The notes under the pieces: model-generated | The model's database searches: none | Seen by the model: only the letters and a program-made list of their open reading frames with translations | What the model was told of the DNA's origin: nothing | Part shown: positions 46,601 to 52,554 of the stretch, in pieces | How the letters are laid out: every line of letters begins with the position of its first letter | How positions within the stretch are numbered: position 1 is the stretch's first letter | Translations under genes and position numbers: made by a program | Assembly: GCA_030141605.1 (NCBI GenBank) | Contig: JAQGDQ010000243.1 | Span: 85,001 to 149,000, forward strand | DNA: 64,000 bases | Direction: 5' to 3' | Source of the DNA: Tubiluchus corallicola | Lineage: Eukaryota; Priapulida; Priapulimorpha; Priapulimorphida; Tubiluchidae

Positions 46601-48985
46601 CGGACAATGGTGATCGAAAGCTACAGTTCGTGCTTCCTTACGTTTTGAAACAGCAAATGGTAAACTGACAGCTATTTCATATGCTTGGGAAGCACCATTT
46701 GCAAGCTTAAAATGCAACATGTAATGAACACCGGGGTTAGACACTGAGCAGTAATCGTGGTCAAGAAACAAACCAAGCCTTGCTAGATCACTTTCTGAAG
46801 AGACATTTAACAGATCAATCCTGCCAGCTATGTAGTTTCCATAACCATTAAGGTTGCCGTGTTTGCTAGCCAGATGAAAATGAAGATCCCTGATATTTCC
46901 AAACAGACACTTACAAACAGGACACAAACAAACATGATCAATGTTATGATTTTGTAAGTAATGTTTCACTAAACGTTTCTCAGAAGTGTGGTGACTCCCA
47001 CAAAGTTGACAATTCTGATCAGCTGTTACCAAGGGATTTTCTTTGGTTGAACTGTGACTGAGCGTATGCTGAAAAAACTTCTGCACATTTCCAAAACGAT
47101 GCGAACACATATTGCACTTTAGCGGCAATTGAACAGAAGCTGGCGATGCTCGCGTTTGCTGTTTTCTAGAACAAACATTACCTTTGACATCAGTTCTACT
47201 AACATCTTTTCTATGACTTACTGACCTAGCTGGATTTTTGAGAACGGACTGCCCTAGGTGGAGTGGTAAACTATCAGTTTTAGTATTTTCTATGAATGGA
47301 TAATCCACCATGAAATCACTTGGGTGTGTTAAATACATATGTGAAATTAACAAAGTGACATCTATAAACTGTGTACCACAAAAAATACAATATGCTTTGC
47401 CTCCTTGAAATATCTGTTTTCTGTGAGCATTACTATAATGCTGACGCATCTCTCCATTTGTCAAAAAAACAGTTTGGCAGAGTTTACATCGATTTCCCTC
47501 TGTTGGATGGTAGTGAGCTGTCATGTGCTTTTCAAATGTGTCCATCTGATTAAAGCTCCTCAAACACACATGACAGATTCCAGAAGTACAAATAGGTCTA
47601 TGTTCATACAACATTTGCAAAAAACCAGTAAGAACAGGACGGCCATCACTGCTAAGCTTTAACTTCTCCAAAACAACTACGGCGGTACTTAATTTTTTAT
47701 CAGAGTAGACTGATGTTTCCTCTTTTGTTCTAATGTCCAACAGGTTAGTATGTACATTTCTTGCTTGGCAATGTTTCACCCATCCAGAAATGTGTCTTTT
47801 TGTAGCTGGCCAACCATGAAACTTTCGCTTGCCTTTTCTTTGCCACCAATTCGTACTTTTAGCTTTACTAGTCCTATCACTTTCTTCACCAATAGTGCTA
47901 CATTTGTCATTCACTGCCAACTCATCACTATCTGATGGTGTCGCCACCTCAGTTTTTTGCATAAGTTGCACAAAAGTGTCCCAATCAGTGGCACTTTCTG
48001 TAAAGTCCATCTCAGTATCATGAGGATCACACAAAAATTTCTCATTAGCATCGTCGTGATAACTATCGAGTAAATCATCATATACAATATCAGGCTGTGG
48101 ACTATCACAATAATCCGGTGGTTCTGCTTTTATAATTGCTGAAAAATCCTCACATTTATTGCCAGTAGTCTTAGGCGTAATCACTTCTCTGGATGTGTCA
48201 CTAAGACATCTGCTAACACTATTAATATCACTAGAATCTAATTGATTGATCGTCCTAGGAATAATCACAGATGTGTCATTTTCGTAACTGTTCACATTAC
48301 TGTCATATGCATCCTCATCACAGTCCAAATGATCAATTGTCTTGGTAGTAATCACTTCTCTACATGTGTCAGTTTCATTACATTTATCAACACTAACAAC
48401 ATCAGTTATCTCACGACAATCAAACTGATTAGGCATCTCAGTAACAATGACTTCTCTAAACATATTAGTCTTAGGAACAATCACTTCTCTAAACACATTG
48501 CTTCCATCTTCGTCAGCATTACTATTGCATACGATTTCACAAAAATCTAACTGACCGGATGTCCTAGGAATAAACACCTCACCGAGTGTGTCACATGCAG
48601 CACCATTAACACTGGTACTAATTTCGTATAGAAGCTCATCACAGTTTAACTGATCACCATTTGCATCTCTAAGTATGTATACAGTATTTGGTTTGCCACA
48701 CTCAGCGGAGCAGATATTGTCATCTTGCTTTTCGACTTGATCAAGCAGAAAAGACAAAGTATCATTAACACCATCGATGATGTCTTTCTCGTATACATCC
48801 ACATGCTCAACCGAAATGATATAAGGTTCCCACTGGTCACAGTCATCAGGCAGATTACAATCACCAACAGAACTGCAACTCTCAACGTTGATAATAACAG
48901 GAACGGACGGGTCAATTTCATGAGCCCATTCTTCGCTGAAAACCCTTTCTGCACTGTCATCCATTGCCCTCATTTCACCTTCCAT
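34610..48985 (-). CDS. Giant single-exon C2H2 zinc-finger / pipsqueak HTH protein
   Basis: One frame of about 4,790 codons without a stop, ending in TGA at 34612-34610. The first ATG of the open frame (49009) lies inside an apparent intron end (tttcgttgcag, acceptor at 48995), so the start is probably the next ATG at 48985 (MEGEMRAMDD). Numbering here is from 49009: acidic repeats 141-280; IKAEPP SUMO-type site about 287; about 15 C2H2 fingers 478-1172; acidic Ser-rich linker; five psq-like modules 1748-1998; basic KLRLG repeats 2097-2386; a long disordered region; two psq-like modules 3646-3727; a canonical psq HTH 4072-4119; three C2H2 fingers 4277-4356; an acidic then Gln/Ser-rich tail. 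It is inferred to be a nuclear DNA-binding chromatin or transcription regulator. I do not recognise an orthologue. Confidence 0.92.
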   Translation of the reverse strand: MEGEMRAMDDSAERVFSEEWAHEIDPSVPVIINVESCSSVGDCNLPDDCDQWEPYIISVEHVDVYEKDIIDGVNDTLSFLLDQVEKQDDNICSAECGKPNTVYILRDANGDQLNCDELLYEISTSVNGAACDTLGEVFIPRTSGQLDFCEIVCNSNADEDGSNVFREVIVPKTNMFREVIVTEMPNQFDCREITDVVSVDKCNETDTCREVITTKTIDHLDCDEDAYDSNVNSYENDTSVIIPRTINQLDSSDINSVSRCLSDTSREVITPKTTGNKCEDFSAIIKAEPPDYCDSPQPDIVYDDLLDSYHDDANEKFLCDPHDTEMDFTESATDWDTFVQLMQKTEVATPSDSDELAVNDKCSTIGEESDRTSKAKSTNWWQRKGKRKFHGWPATKRHISGWVKHCQARNVHTNLLDIRTKEETSVYSDKKLSTAVVVLEKLKLSSDGRPVLTGFLQMLYEHRPICTSGICHVCLRSFNQMDTFEKHMTAHYHPTEGNRCKLCQTVFLTNGEMRQHYSNAHRKQIFQGGKAYCIFCGTQFIDVTLLISHMYLTHPSDFMVDYPFIENTKTDSLPLHLGQSVLKNPARSVSHRKDVSRTDVKGNVCSRKQQTRASPASVQLPLKCNMCSHRFGNVQKFFQHTLSHSSTKENPLVTADQNCQLCGSHHTSEKRLVKHYLQNHNIDHVCLCPVCKCLFGNIRDLHFHLASKHGNLNGYGNYIAGRIDLLNVSSESDLARLGLFLDHDYCSVSNPGVHYMLHFKLANGASQAYEIAVSLPFAVSKRKEARTVAFDHHCPSCYKTYSTALELEEHVRERRHFGELLVCRFCKKLLFFEDLENFELHFETQHKELYEHFFDRSSEEITAKSPVKSLQKSPSVFSSRNASTGTSAKGVIRDNNILGVHSKEYKCYYCSFLALNVKEFADHIDDCHVMVGENGLTRCPLCRDFLASDISAHYEAAHANSCYRCPCCKGDFHNLSYMLQHFQSHDEYDDLVSYNCTVCGFASRNCCRAADHGHTCLLSLTRASLLKLNCPWSPEFCESHHDQFNTCEETLEHVAFSHKSVIASENDHNYQTVNKPYKSVIDVVAVVNPKASALYRNDTLHKCLFPDCGKYFRSLYSMKLHYSRSHGASAKLAKAGTTYKCGACKFICSSVDDVTIHAVEVHEDEIVNFDQINNDILFVNSLRIKQNGQTVHTDVSCKTEEVVVGTDSATTFVTSLGKSFDKDNRFACLGKSSLVESKSCSSAVQQPMFTENEIIIDDQNNYLLSSLALHSDLRQHNSGLQITESSQEYSSHETLTTSCVVTENSVKDVADKQLDLTCYESFSWSSGSSVNDAFEKNHSESANADIIDDEDCQSSDTWEYSMGKGINPKAVVVTLMMEIIEKVASQTELIEKDAENAVGSHKQSDSDFCMLHQSSADTNCDAETNCEVASLLQYCKNVVETMVGSNIANLVRSSTSDADTNKTHSSRGKSLAANASEPCERCGSRKTESNSIVSSKCEIPISNGDIRSSDSKIGEAASCSTHESLPVDKDWLLNAFMKSISKVSSKQTEDVRRLSFASEDDENGSNAAESPGLLAERNLFVNFVSEKAANISPCEHSKDEQGGFTKDISTSESEIESFNQQLKKFCAAELVASQPLPNICCSGDVPSVVENVELLPPCLGETHVSSSESPDDDLPELNIRAIGEQSANEEHILPDLNIEQRAGNNSGSQVMQETSSLENGTCNTDTTIMPLQSQKSVLEPVLHDIIVNCEPVIEAAVKHGIPLRSLAMKFVPKFSVNSVIMSTDFCVCQVREAVRTWHFLRDRTGCDVKAIAEAYHIPYNVFKKAIEGNWTVKYETKCQLLNVKWSKWCVGHLCTKEKMAVAMKKIKKDQLDAFTVSRLTGIPITFILHGLSLAGTIPFAHSQVLDALRKGMPVFNVAKAAKMSVVELVKVLSGVGRLPGWISPSELWCECQMQAAIDAFCRNTLDYYTVDSRYGVRSRAFKERMTEEYVRDTHVESKCQQSGLDWSEWCVLYNMKSSILSTLPAEFSSVASVGETDKNETQTVAHSHSKEINNEPDVIEVIEIASKNKNVNPILIRHIDEDISEICIVEPRVKHKKSKRRSVSRSSEAGQKRFKLRLGRKINEIERKEVAPNVDPKPRLYRDLREKKSSNSFDVHDGLGDRLQNREGNNSTHIRHTSLKSKVRHKKHKKRRRLIPSQHTEGIPVIELDSPSPSPQPCVEECTGESVPHVAEENLSNGESAGHLVTHRNTTQLKLRLGKTAKSNFKFSKHKKRSRHSASQLEKKSRSQTQLKLELRNASNSVLKLQYGEEVSEKEPVKLTVNLQEDTEESETTWRLCNDNIESEDNYPDTSLRLGNGHDSSLPKRKSIKLRFRKQKRVYNHDAAADVDDLNKTDHLLSGAKPTEAEMPTYIGTSKASVNGITAESSKETVDNTYKSMLNEICTVKAGEDAFLTNSKIYEQGGNVEYNMNSILECIKSTSPVVIIKKLPEYLSVGNCLYTIPKHHRTDDALAKYSTSDDGSPCYSGYNSEKIDNVTDTCVTPEAVVVLDREFANDAPSRCYLQDSIDNKCSDNGVAPDFASSASGEFRSGNLNLVHCNNVLRPEHSKPEQVRNDVVVPQHLEDNDVNFGCKEIACLESSNIAPAVPEYSKITGISSEYCDDLTTKCCSNKVVPGCSDPSESPNSEPELCETDDRVLEHSKMNKARECSQSECTFSETSAVGDEARRVVAIETEGQKHFEDHLVVRECSPIYNAMPREALTADEVSEHNRSEIFTEKYQIGSVIDLECSKGGKLELADTMKCNGHQECPEAANKVSQQIEDDKVESLHAKSGDMASEMPVDGKEVIHFLYEAITPVHCGIESAMLDPFRGCDAGGRKLDRGTMSEDHFGSRLFNENLLSEFSISSLSQSCVVPENNECCNVSSEHSDNNNATSNTFESNHEVLHHISKRGCFTYEAVTPVHSGSDEPMINCSGVYGNHTQKKTSALANFESNLSCGNKIGLPVHDDVNTSALEHESCENSITSDMVGFDKRSQPDSLLNEVASGRNMEAEFDHHNSGHCENHERAMNEEHYETCKMTIRSINDLTNEDDLEDTVPCTYNEAEREKTDQRVNNFDVGKDELAFAKLYDNTPVRTNDIKNFVNHDAGFILKNKALGIQNNDSDTESNVDLNLGLCSVDKTSREQEMTRMLPESHDPAFKTTVAPADIVAEESTSNRICCTGYLKVDSNECNSEFTKWYHNELMLTDDESCSESEDSLYQYAIQNLSDAEEGVYSILKNNCGNCKLDSRVKDSMKDSSDYEDDLKFLSTHAGSSCQKDYMHTGQESPEVCILYTKKSPLKQSGHKIGQKPISTDEFQTSLNVRALGDLHQQQKLKLRCGKKVRKLNYVNLAVENKTDGGRMFELDNEAHSSARDIGDLANKYELVKNGETVNVCGYFNGLDPKQVPKTCEDTCIKNVLHTEQNIVEEIANCFDKAVSESSPELVTENEHLENDDSYQNKWLFVDTTNCDGELDTVTALIDDNSFERNDCSLLEEKEMQTERKSEVEKSKCFKGVQANGKIPRKNYDNERRFDASHVASESEADSLEQLDDHISKGLYPKLADGCGGDVNVLKETHIIEDDKKCKSKNGNLVMKLDEFKSATLSRKRKLTCMSVQSVVEGKGSIFEGAKQCGLTLSSFLHRVKTEKNLRSAVEAVRLKKMTPMIAARFYKVPLVNLFKRIRTVPQNSSNGKLLFSHQFDQAIYGDEPESDKIVSDIPMKDYSRKKVQSDELLMKGSCLSPSLLSNSCANLRELSIVLSPIRGIDHYDTSVCCTTELGQSSNCIFDVPRRSIFDIMNQMENYNEDSNEEPSTLIRPSLRQFRMPSERHVAQNSTDNNDNQVEQAHPPSVTEHKTEQEGKNTLRKTRIPVLKSRIIAPSKFSSRHTPEGTAKTLTTDTDHVVEGLADGAKLTKSHKEDKQVKDVSSSAVDVNATPESVHCPTKQKCTFLFSKSMVPRRRRTSKRHNSNQSHTQGETEKCELGSKSLANEEVSPNFASECANVFHSNVSKGKAVNGTDLPSLGLENIVGRHRGRQRSWTVAQMLAALRDVGENGMSVSQAGRKHGIPPSSLYDRVHGRTNQWRKKISSAKTSLEEPDDHKPYNKIRKICRRSKQFGVINTAKDNEDPQPLKMKIRMQKNAVDTKLKKLFSDITSDDDVSIGRPTKFAQNKVKRKQKVSSSSLEIRNYSGKALKMSKHVPDRQLGKEAAKQAKLGRPKLTSEFTDEDLSPVSSPLYKKDFQCAHCPQNFRQKNHLIDHMIVHKRTNGLLCQFCDARFLNKIHLARHCRAHTGTLLKCSMCEETFLREDCLRRHLLSHFVTLDMRKRADATELAFHKRRAKKEFKAILASTNIFEVHSVKKHDKYKVQKQIVSSTKRKKFSTINVQDLDDMRASISSAKKQKLTKHGYAEEGHSGRRRRRLSSRDLTIGQPPATPSVISVIDDVFESQNWAENDELVFPTDIVEEAVKSLVSDDVSLENMLPDDLFAERTSVPNDMAAVHQSEHVRNGEDGGSDVSHRTDDTVLSQTLHPSVQSSENTVPSWISSPLSNSSNSESSLQTLKPMSCSQNDSPSAIQGDNFNGNLHVSPQNILNSETNLDNEWLTSAAQSISNVGQLQIQAAPVNDPFSQLMNSKENARDFWVDWASRTSQILSLPPSQVLPTVTQLDQQPRQSYYESLFPGFSDSYHQNATANGNQQQTVAENSVNVWSVLPLLDANPSESSAQLGTQAEQTQITVSEITSGDIIQGVTATANANWIEKLNLF
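35941..36179 (-). other. Domain: three C-terminal C2H2 fingers
   Basis: Residues 4277-4356 hold three canonical fingers: CAHCPQNFRQKNHLIDHMIVH, CQFCDARFLNKIHLARH and CSMCEETFLREDCLRRH. All have intact C2H2 ligands, the hydrophobic core F/L pattern and near-canonical linkers, so this triplet is the best candidate for sequence-specific DNA binding by zinc fingers. Confidence 0.92.
36652..36795 (-). other. Domain: canonical pipsqueak HTH
   Basis: Residues 4072-4119 fit the HTH_psq pattern: SWTVAQMLAALRDV, then GMSVSQAGRKHGIPPSSLYD, RVHG. Psq modules bind DNA in animal regulators such as Pipsqueak. The order psq then three zinc fingers near the C-terminus forms a compact DNA-binding end. Confidence 0.88.
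37830..38073 (-). other. Domain: two divergent psq-like modules
   Basis: Residues 3646-3727: CMSVQSVVEGKGSIFEGAKQ, CGLTLSSFLHRV, then SAVEAVRLKKMTPMIAARFY and KVPLVNLFKRI. Both keep the helix / A-x4-G-[IVL] turn / recognition-helix spacing of psq, but the second has lost the GIP motif. Confidence 0.65.
40105..40455 (-). repeat. Protein-level duplicate: YEAxTPVHxG
   Basis: FLYEAITPVHCG (about residue 2853) and FTYEAVTPVHSG (about 2958) lie about 105 residues apart in an otherwise disordered Glu/Ser-rich segment. The preceding stretch (about 2590-2720) carries several [VL]-P-E-[HY]-SK-like repeats. The function is unknown; these look like repeated short binding motifs. Confidence 0.6.
41850..42720 (-). 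repeat. Basic / KLRLG repeat region
   Basis: Residues 2097-2386 repeat a pairing of a Lys/Arg cluster (KHKKSKRRSVSRS; RHKKHKKRRR; KHKKRSRHSAS; RKQKR) with a [QRS]xKLRLG-type motif (KRFKLRLGRK, TQLKLRLGKT, TQLKLELRN, TSLRLGNG, SIKLRFRKQ). Isolated later versions are KLKLRCGKK (about 3375) and LKMKIRMQK (about 4170). The clusters are plausible nuclear localisation signals. The KLRLG motif may be a repeated interaction motif. Confidence 0.75.
43015..43767 (-). other. Domain: tandem array of five divergent psq-like HTH modules
   Basis: Residues 1748-1998 contain five units of 35-45 residues with the pattern AL/AM helix, A-x4-[GA]-[IMV]-[PS] turn, then a hydrophobic third helix: VIEAAVKHGIPLRSLAMKF; VKAIAEAYHIPYNVFKKAI; DAFTVSRLTGIPITFILHGL; FNVAKAAKMSVVELVKVL; YYTVDSRYGVRSRAFKERM. 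A WSxWCV motif follows unit 2 (WSKWCVGHL) and unit 5 (WSEWCVLYN). The units are too diverged to be sure they bind DNA. Confidence 0.65.
45500..47577 (-). other. Domain: N-terminal array of about 15 C2H2 fingers
   Basis: Residues about 478-1172. Clear C-x2-C...H-x3-5-H fingers start with CHVC, CKLC, CIFC, CNMC, CQLC, CPVC, CPSC, CRFC, CYYC, CPLC, CPCC, and later CLFPDC and CGAC; those with CTVC and CPWSPEFC are irregular. Spacing is loose, with no TGEKP linkers, so many are probably not used for tandem DNA reading and may bind RNA or protein, or be structural. Confidence 0.88.
48160..48590 (-). repeat. Protein-level repeats: EV-I-PKT / QLD-EI
   Basis: Residues about 141-280 hold six degenerate repeats of about 20-35 residues: GEVFIPRT.GQLDFCEI; REVIVPKTN; REVIVTEMPNQFDCREI; REVITTKTIDHLDCDED; SVIIPRTINQLDSSDI; REVITPKTT. 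They lie in an acidic, probably disordered N-terminal tail. Confidence 0.7.
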
Positions 48986-49059
48986 ACTGTCAACCTGCAA
49001 CGAAAACATAAAATATACTCACTATGTAATATTACATTGTTTTATTGCATAAATGAATA

Positions 49060-49480
49060 TTATCATTAACATGATGTTCGTCCTTCGAATCGACGATGAC
49101 CATAGTGACAGGGATAAAGGGTCAGTATGGGGGGTTGTCATTCCTTTGATGAGCTCGAAAGTGATTGACTAGGCCAATTCTGGCCTGGAAACTTGGCATT
49201 TGGCACAGGTGAGACTGGGTGTTTTGACCTGTTGTTGGGCAGTGTCACATGCCTTGCGTCTCCTGCGCTTCTGCTCTGCTGTCTTAGCCCCTGTGGTGAT
49301 GGCACTCCGCCATGCTGAGCGATCTTGTGCAAGGGTTTCCATTGAGCGGATATCCATACTGAGCTCCTCGAGTGAGGCCTTCAGGCTGTCTTTGAAGTGT
49401 TTCTTTGGTCGTCCAACCTTTCTCTTTCCCTTATCATTAACATCTAACAAGTTTATTACACATCCTTGATTAAGCTGCAC
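49060..49480 (-). mobile_element. Decayed non-LTR retrotransposon C-terminus (intronic)
   Basis: The minus strand encodes GRPKKHFKDSLKASLEEL and LAQDRSAWRSAITTGA, the recognisable C-terminal tail of a LINE family whose ORF2 ends in a zinc finger. Here CAKC is readable and, after a frameshift and stop, HFRAH. A short 3' UTR follows. It sits within the apparent intron directly upstream of the giant coding exon, in the same orientation. Confidence 0.8.
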
Positions 49481-50120
49481 TCAATTCAGCACAACAGTTC
49501 AACACACTGCAAACTAATCAGCACTTAATGCAAGGCATACTGGTATTGTTCGTTATGGTACTGTGCCTGGCTCCTACTTTATTGTCAACGAAAAAACTCA
49601 TTGAAAAGAATATGTTATTTATTTCACACAACAATTTTAAGTGACAGATATATGTACATATGTCCTTTTCATGAAAGAAAAACCACCGAGCAATATAGCA
49701 AATAAATTTTCCCAAAGATTCCCTATTACATAAGCTGTCTAGACAAAAGATCCAAACAGCGACATTGAAAATTTCATGCATTTTTCCAAAATTCCTACTG
49801 TACTAATGTATTAATTGTCTATATAATAACGTACGCCAATACGTTATCATTTCTACGTCGAAATCTAAATGCTTTCCAAGACTAATGATATCTTGCCCAA
49901 AAGTATGTGGTGATTAATTTGAGAACTTTTAGAATATTGTTTCGTTTAAACATTAATTTTTCAGTAAACATTCCTATGAGTGGATGGGTAGGCAGTTGCA
50001 TTGTTTTTGCAAGGGCTTACAACACTGTTAAGACACCCTGCTTTTCCTGGTAATGGATAAACATTTCCTGACAATGGTCAAAAAACAACACTTTTGCAAT
50101 AATAATACTACTAATAAAAA

Positions 50121-50122
50121 TC

Positions 50123-50160
<38 letters not shown>
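50121..50160. repeat. AAT microsatellite
   Basis: About 13 perfect taa/aat units. Confidence 0.95.
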
Positions 50161-50366
50161 CACCATCATGATCATTAGCAAATTTTCGCTTTTGCATTAT
50201 AAATTGTCAAAAAATAAAATGAAACTGCAGGTAACTGCCGTAAATCGAAAAAAATTTAGATTTGAAAATGTAAACCTGCCATAAAGTTAACCTGCATTCC
50301 TGACCAGTATAAAAATTAATCTCATAACTTGTTTAAATTCAGCACACTTTAAAATCAGACATTTAC

Positions 50367-50469
50367 CTTTTCAAACTACAGAACATCGAGTTTATGACTA
50401 GTGTGAGGTCGGTTCCACCGCAGTAACCATGACTCTAGTGCATTTAGCAACACGTTTAAATTTCCTTCC
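50367..50469 (-). other. Probable noncoding 5' UTR exon of the giant gene
   Basis: On the minus strand a polypyrimidine acceptor (tttctttttag) precedes 50469 and a good donor (GAAAAG then GTAAATG) follows 50367, giving a 103-nt exon. All three frames contain stops, and an ATG GTT ... TAG upstream ORF of 10 codons is present. The next acceptor on this strand that fits is at 48995, just before the giant ORF. A TATA-like tttatatatggg near 50793 and a GTAAGTGAC donor at 50757 further upstream could supply exon 1. Confidence 0.45.
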
Positions 50470-50474
50470 CTAAA

Positions 50475-51405
50475 AAGAAAGCATGGATTAGTGACATTAA
50501 AATGGTTCTTTTGACTAACAAATAGAATCAACTTTGCAGAACACCTGACTTTGTTAAAAAATGAAAACGTTAAAAGTTATGAGCACTTATTTTAGACTTA
50601 TCTTAAACTGGTTATAAAACTTAATTTCACAAATCATATAATAATAATAATATGTTGCGTGATCAAGTTGCGTGATCTTTCGTAACAAAATAGTTAGCTT
50701 TCAATAACAGATATAACTTAATCCATGCAAACAAAAAAGAAGAAATTGGTCACTTACGAAAACAACCAATTTCTATCGTCTTTCGCCCATATATAAACAG
50801 TCTGTTGGTGATGAAACTTTACAACTCTCGTCATGTTTTCTATATGCTGTTTTGTTTCTTATTTATGATTATGTGAATTTACATTAGAAGTGGTAATTAT
50901 GTTTATTATAATTGTACTCGCTGTTTTTTATTGTGTATAATGTGTGTAAATTTTTGTTACTAAGTATTAAAATATGTTCGTTATCTTTTATTATTATGTA
51001 TGTATGTAGTGTTGGATTATAATTTGTAACTATGTCTATTGTATATGATCGTTGTCGTTCAATGTGTCTCATGCGTTGGATTCTAAATTATATATATATT
51101 AGTGAATAGGTTTAATACGTTGTAAATGCTTTTAGAAATTTTAAATATATCCCTACAAATAGAGGGAATGCATTCTGTACATAGTTTTTAAAAATAAAGA
51201 ATTATAATAAAAAAAAACATGTCATTAAGAAATTAGCTAGTCCCGTGTCCACTGATTCTATGTACAAAACTTAATAGCATTAAAACTGTAGTACTCCAAG
51301 ATTACATTTTGGTTTACAATTTTTTTAGATAGTGTCCTTAAATTTAGTTGAACCGTTAACACTGTTGCATAATATCAATCAAAAGCATTTTGAACAAGCT
51401 CAAAA
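50475..51405. other. Intronic or upstream DNA; possible retroposed end
   Basis: At about 51193 the plus strand reads aataaagaattataat followed by nine A, like the poly(A) end of a retroposed sequence whose body I cannot identify. No coding frame of interest. Confidence 0.4.
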
Positions 51406-51409
51406 CAAA

Positions 51410-51599
51410 GTTTAAAAGGCAAGCCAGATCAATGATCTAACTTATGCTACACTGAATAAAAGGAGCAAAGATATAATGAATTAGAGTTATGAATTAATGA
51501 TACTGTTTAAAAGGCAAGCCAGATCAATGATCTAACTTATGCTACACTGAATAAAAGGAACAAAGATATAATGAATTAGAGTTGTGAATTAATGATACT
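51410..51599. repeat. 95-bp tandem duplication
   Basis: Two nearly identical copies starting gtttaaaaggcaagccag at 51410 and 51505, differing at about two bases. Confidence 0.95.
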
Positions 51600-52022
51600 G
51601 TAGAAGCCACAAAAATAGCTCTGGCCAAAAAGATCTATACTAGTTTACCAAAAATTTCTTGCACCACAGTGAATAGTAAGTTTTCATTTAAATTTACAAA
51701 TAACTATATTGAGTACATAAATTTCCTAACCCACCTCATTCCGCATAGGATATCTTATTTTTTTCCCTGTTAGAGGAGTAGGCTTTCCAGCCTGTAAGCT
51801 ACGAGTGCACCAAATTTGCAAAAATGTAATAATTAGTGAACAATGTTTGTCATTGAATCGCTGATATCACAAGATGTCCTTAAAAACTGCAGCCTGAGTA
51901 CTTCTTTTAGCACACTCAACAAGTTTTAATCATCGAGCAAATACTAGAACACTACGTAGATCACCATAATGGTAAAAAGTAAATGTATTACTTTTAGAAG
52001 TATTACTTTTTTTACTTTTACT

Positions 52023-52238
52023 CTTCTTACCATTTCCACTAACACATCCTTCTACCCTTCTCCTGTGTGATCTAACCTTTCTCCCAGTTCTTTTTTTGTT
52101 CACTGATCCATTTTTTTATCAGGTTCACATGACAGTGCTTCTCTAGCCCACTGCAGTACAATTATTATTTCATGATAACGATAGTGTATGAAACATAACA
52201 ATTTAATATAGTAGATGTAATAATTTTGATGTCACTGT
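52023..52238. repeat. Dispersed repeat C, copy 1
   Basis: Homologous in direct orientation to 56867-57100, sharing tgtgatctaacctttctccc and gataacgatagtgtatgaaa. This copy lacks about 18 bp that form one hairpin arm in the other copy. Identity unknown; probably a mobile-element fragment. Confidence 0.85.
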
Positions 52239-52261
52239 GTGCTTTATATTGTACTGAATGT

Positions 52262-52262
52262 G

Positions 52263-52343
<81 letters not shown>
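52262..52343. repeat. TAA microsatellite, about 27 units
   Basis: Perfect taa repeats lying directly after repeat C copy 1. They create long Leu-, Tyr- and Ile-only frames on the minus strand that are not genes. Confidence 0.98.
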
Positions 52344-52345
<2 letters not shown>

Positions 52346-52554
52346 CTCTGTATTGTAGAAATGGTAAATGTAAGTAAAAAAACACAGTCCTCTAATTTTA
52401 CTTGAAAACAGGCCACTGCCTTTTTGCAATCAGGTTACTCACTTGGGGCACATTTTAGCTTTTGATTCACAAGATGATGATGACATTTCTGATAAACCCT
52501 GTCATTTTTACGTTATTGCTCATTTTTTCTACTTATACACAGATTTAAAATCAC

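Noticed and set aside
34610-49009. Many 60-107 codon plus-strand frames inside the giant gene
   Set aside because: Antisense shadows of a strongly coding region; none has an independent domain signature.
49169-49480. 103-codon minus-strand frame considered as an upstream coding exon of the giant gene
   Set aside because: Its sequence is a LINE ORF2 C-terminus with frameshift and stop, so it is an intronic transposon remnant.
52165-52429. Poly-Leu, poly-Tyr and poly-Ile frames
   Set aside because: Produced by the TAA microsatellite in three frames.
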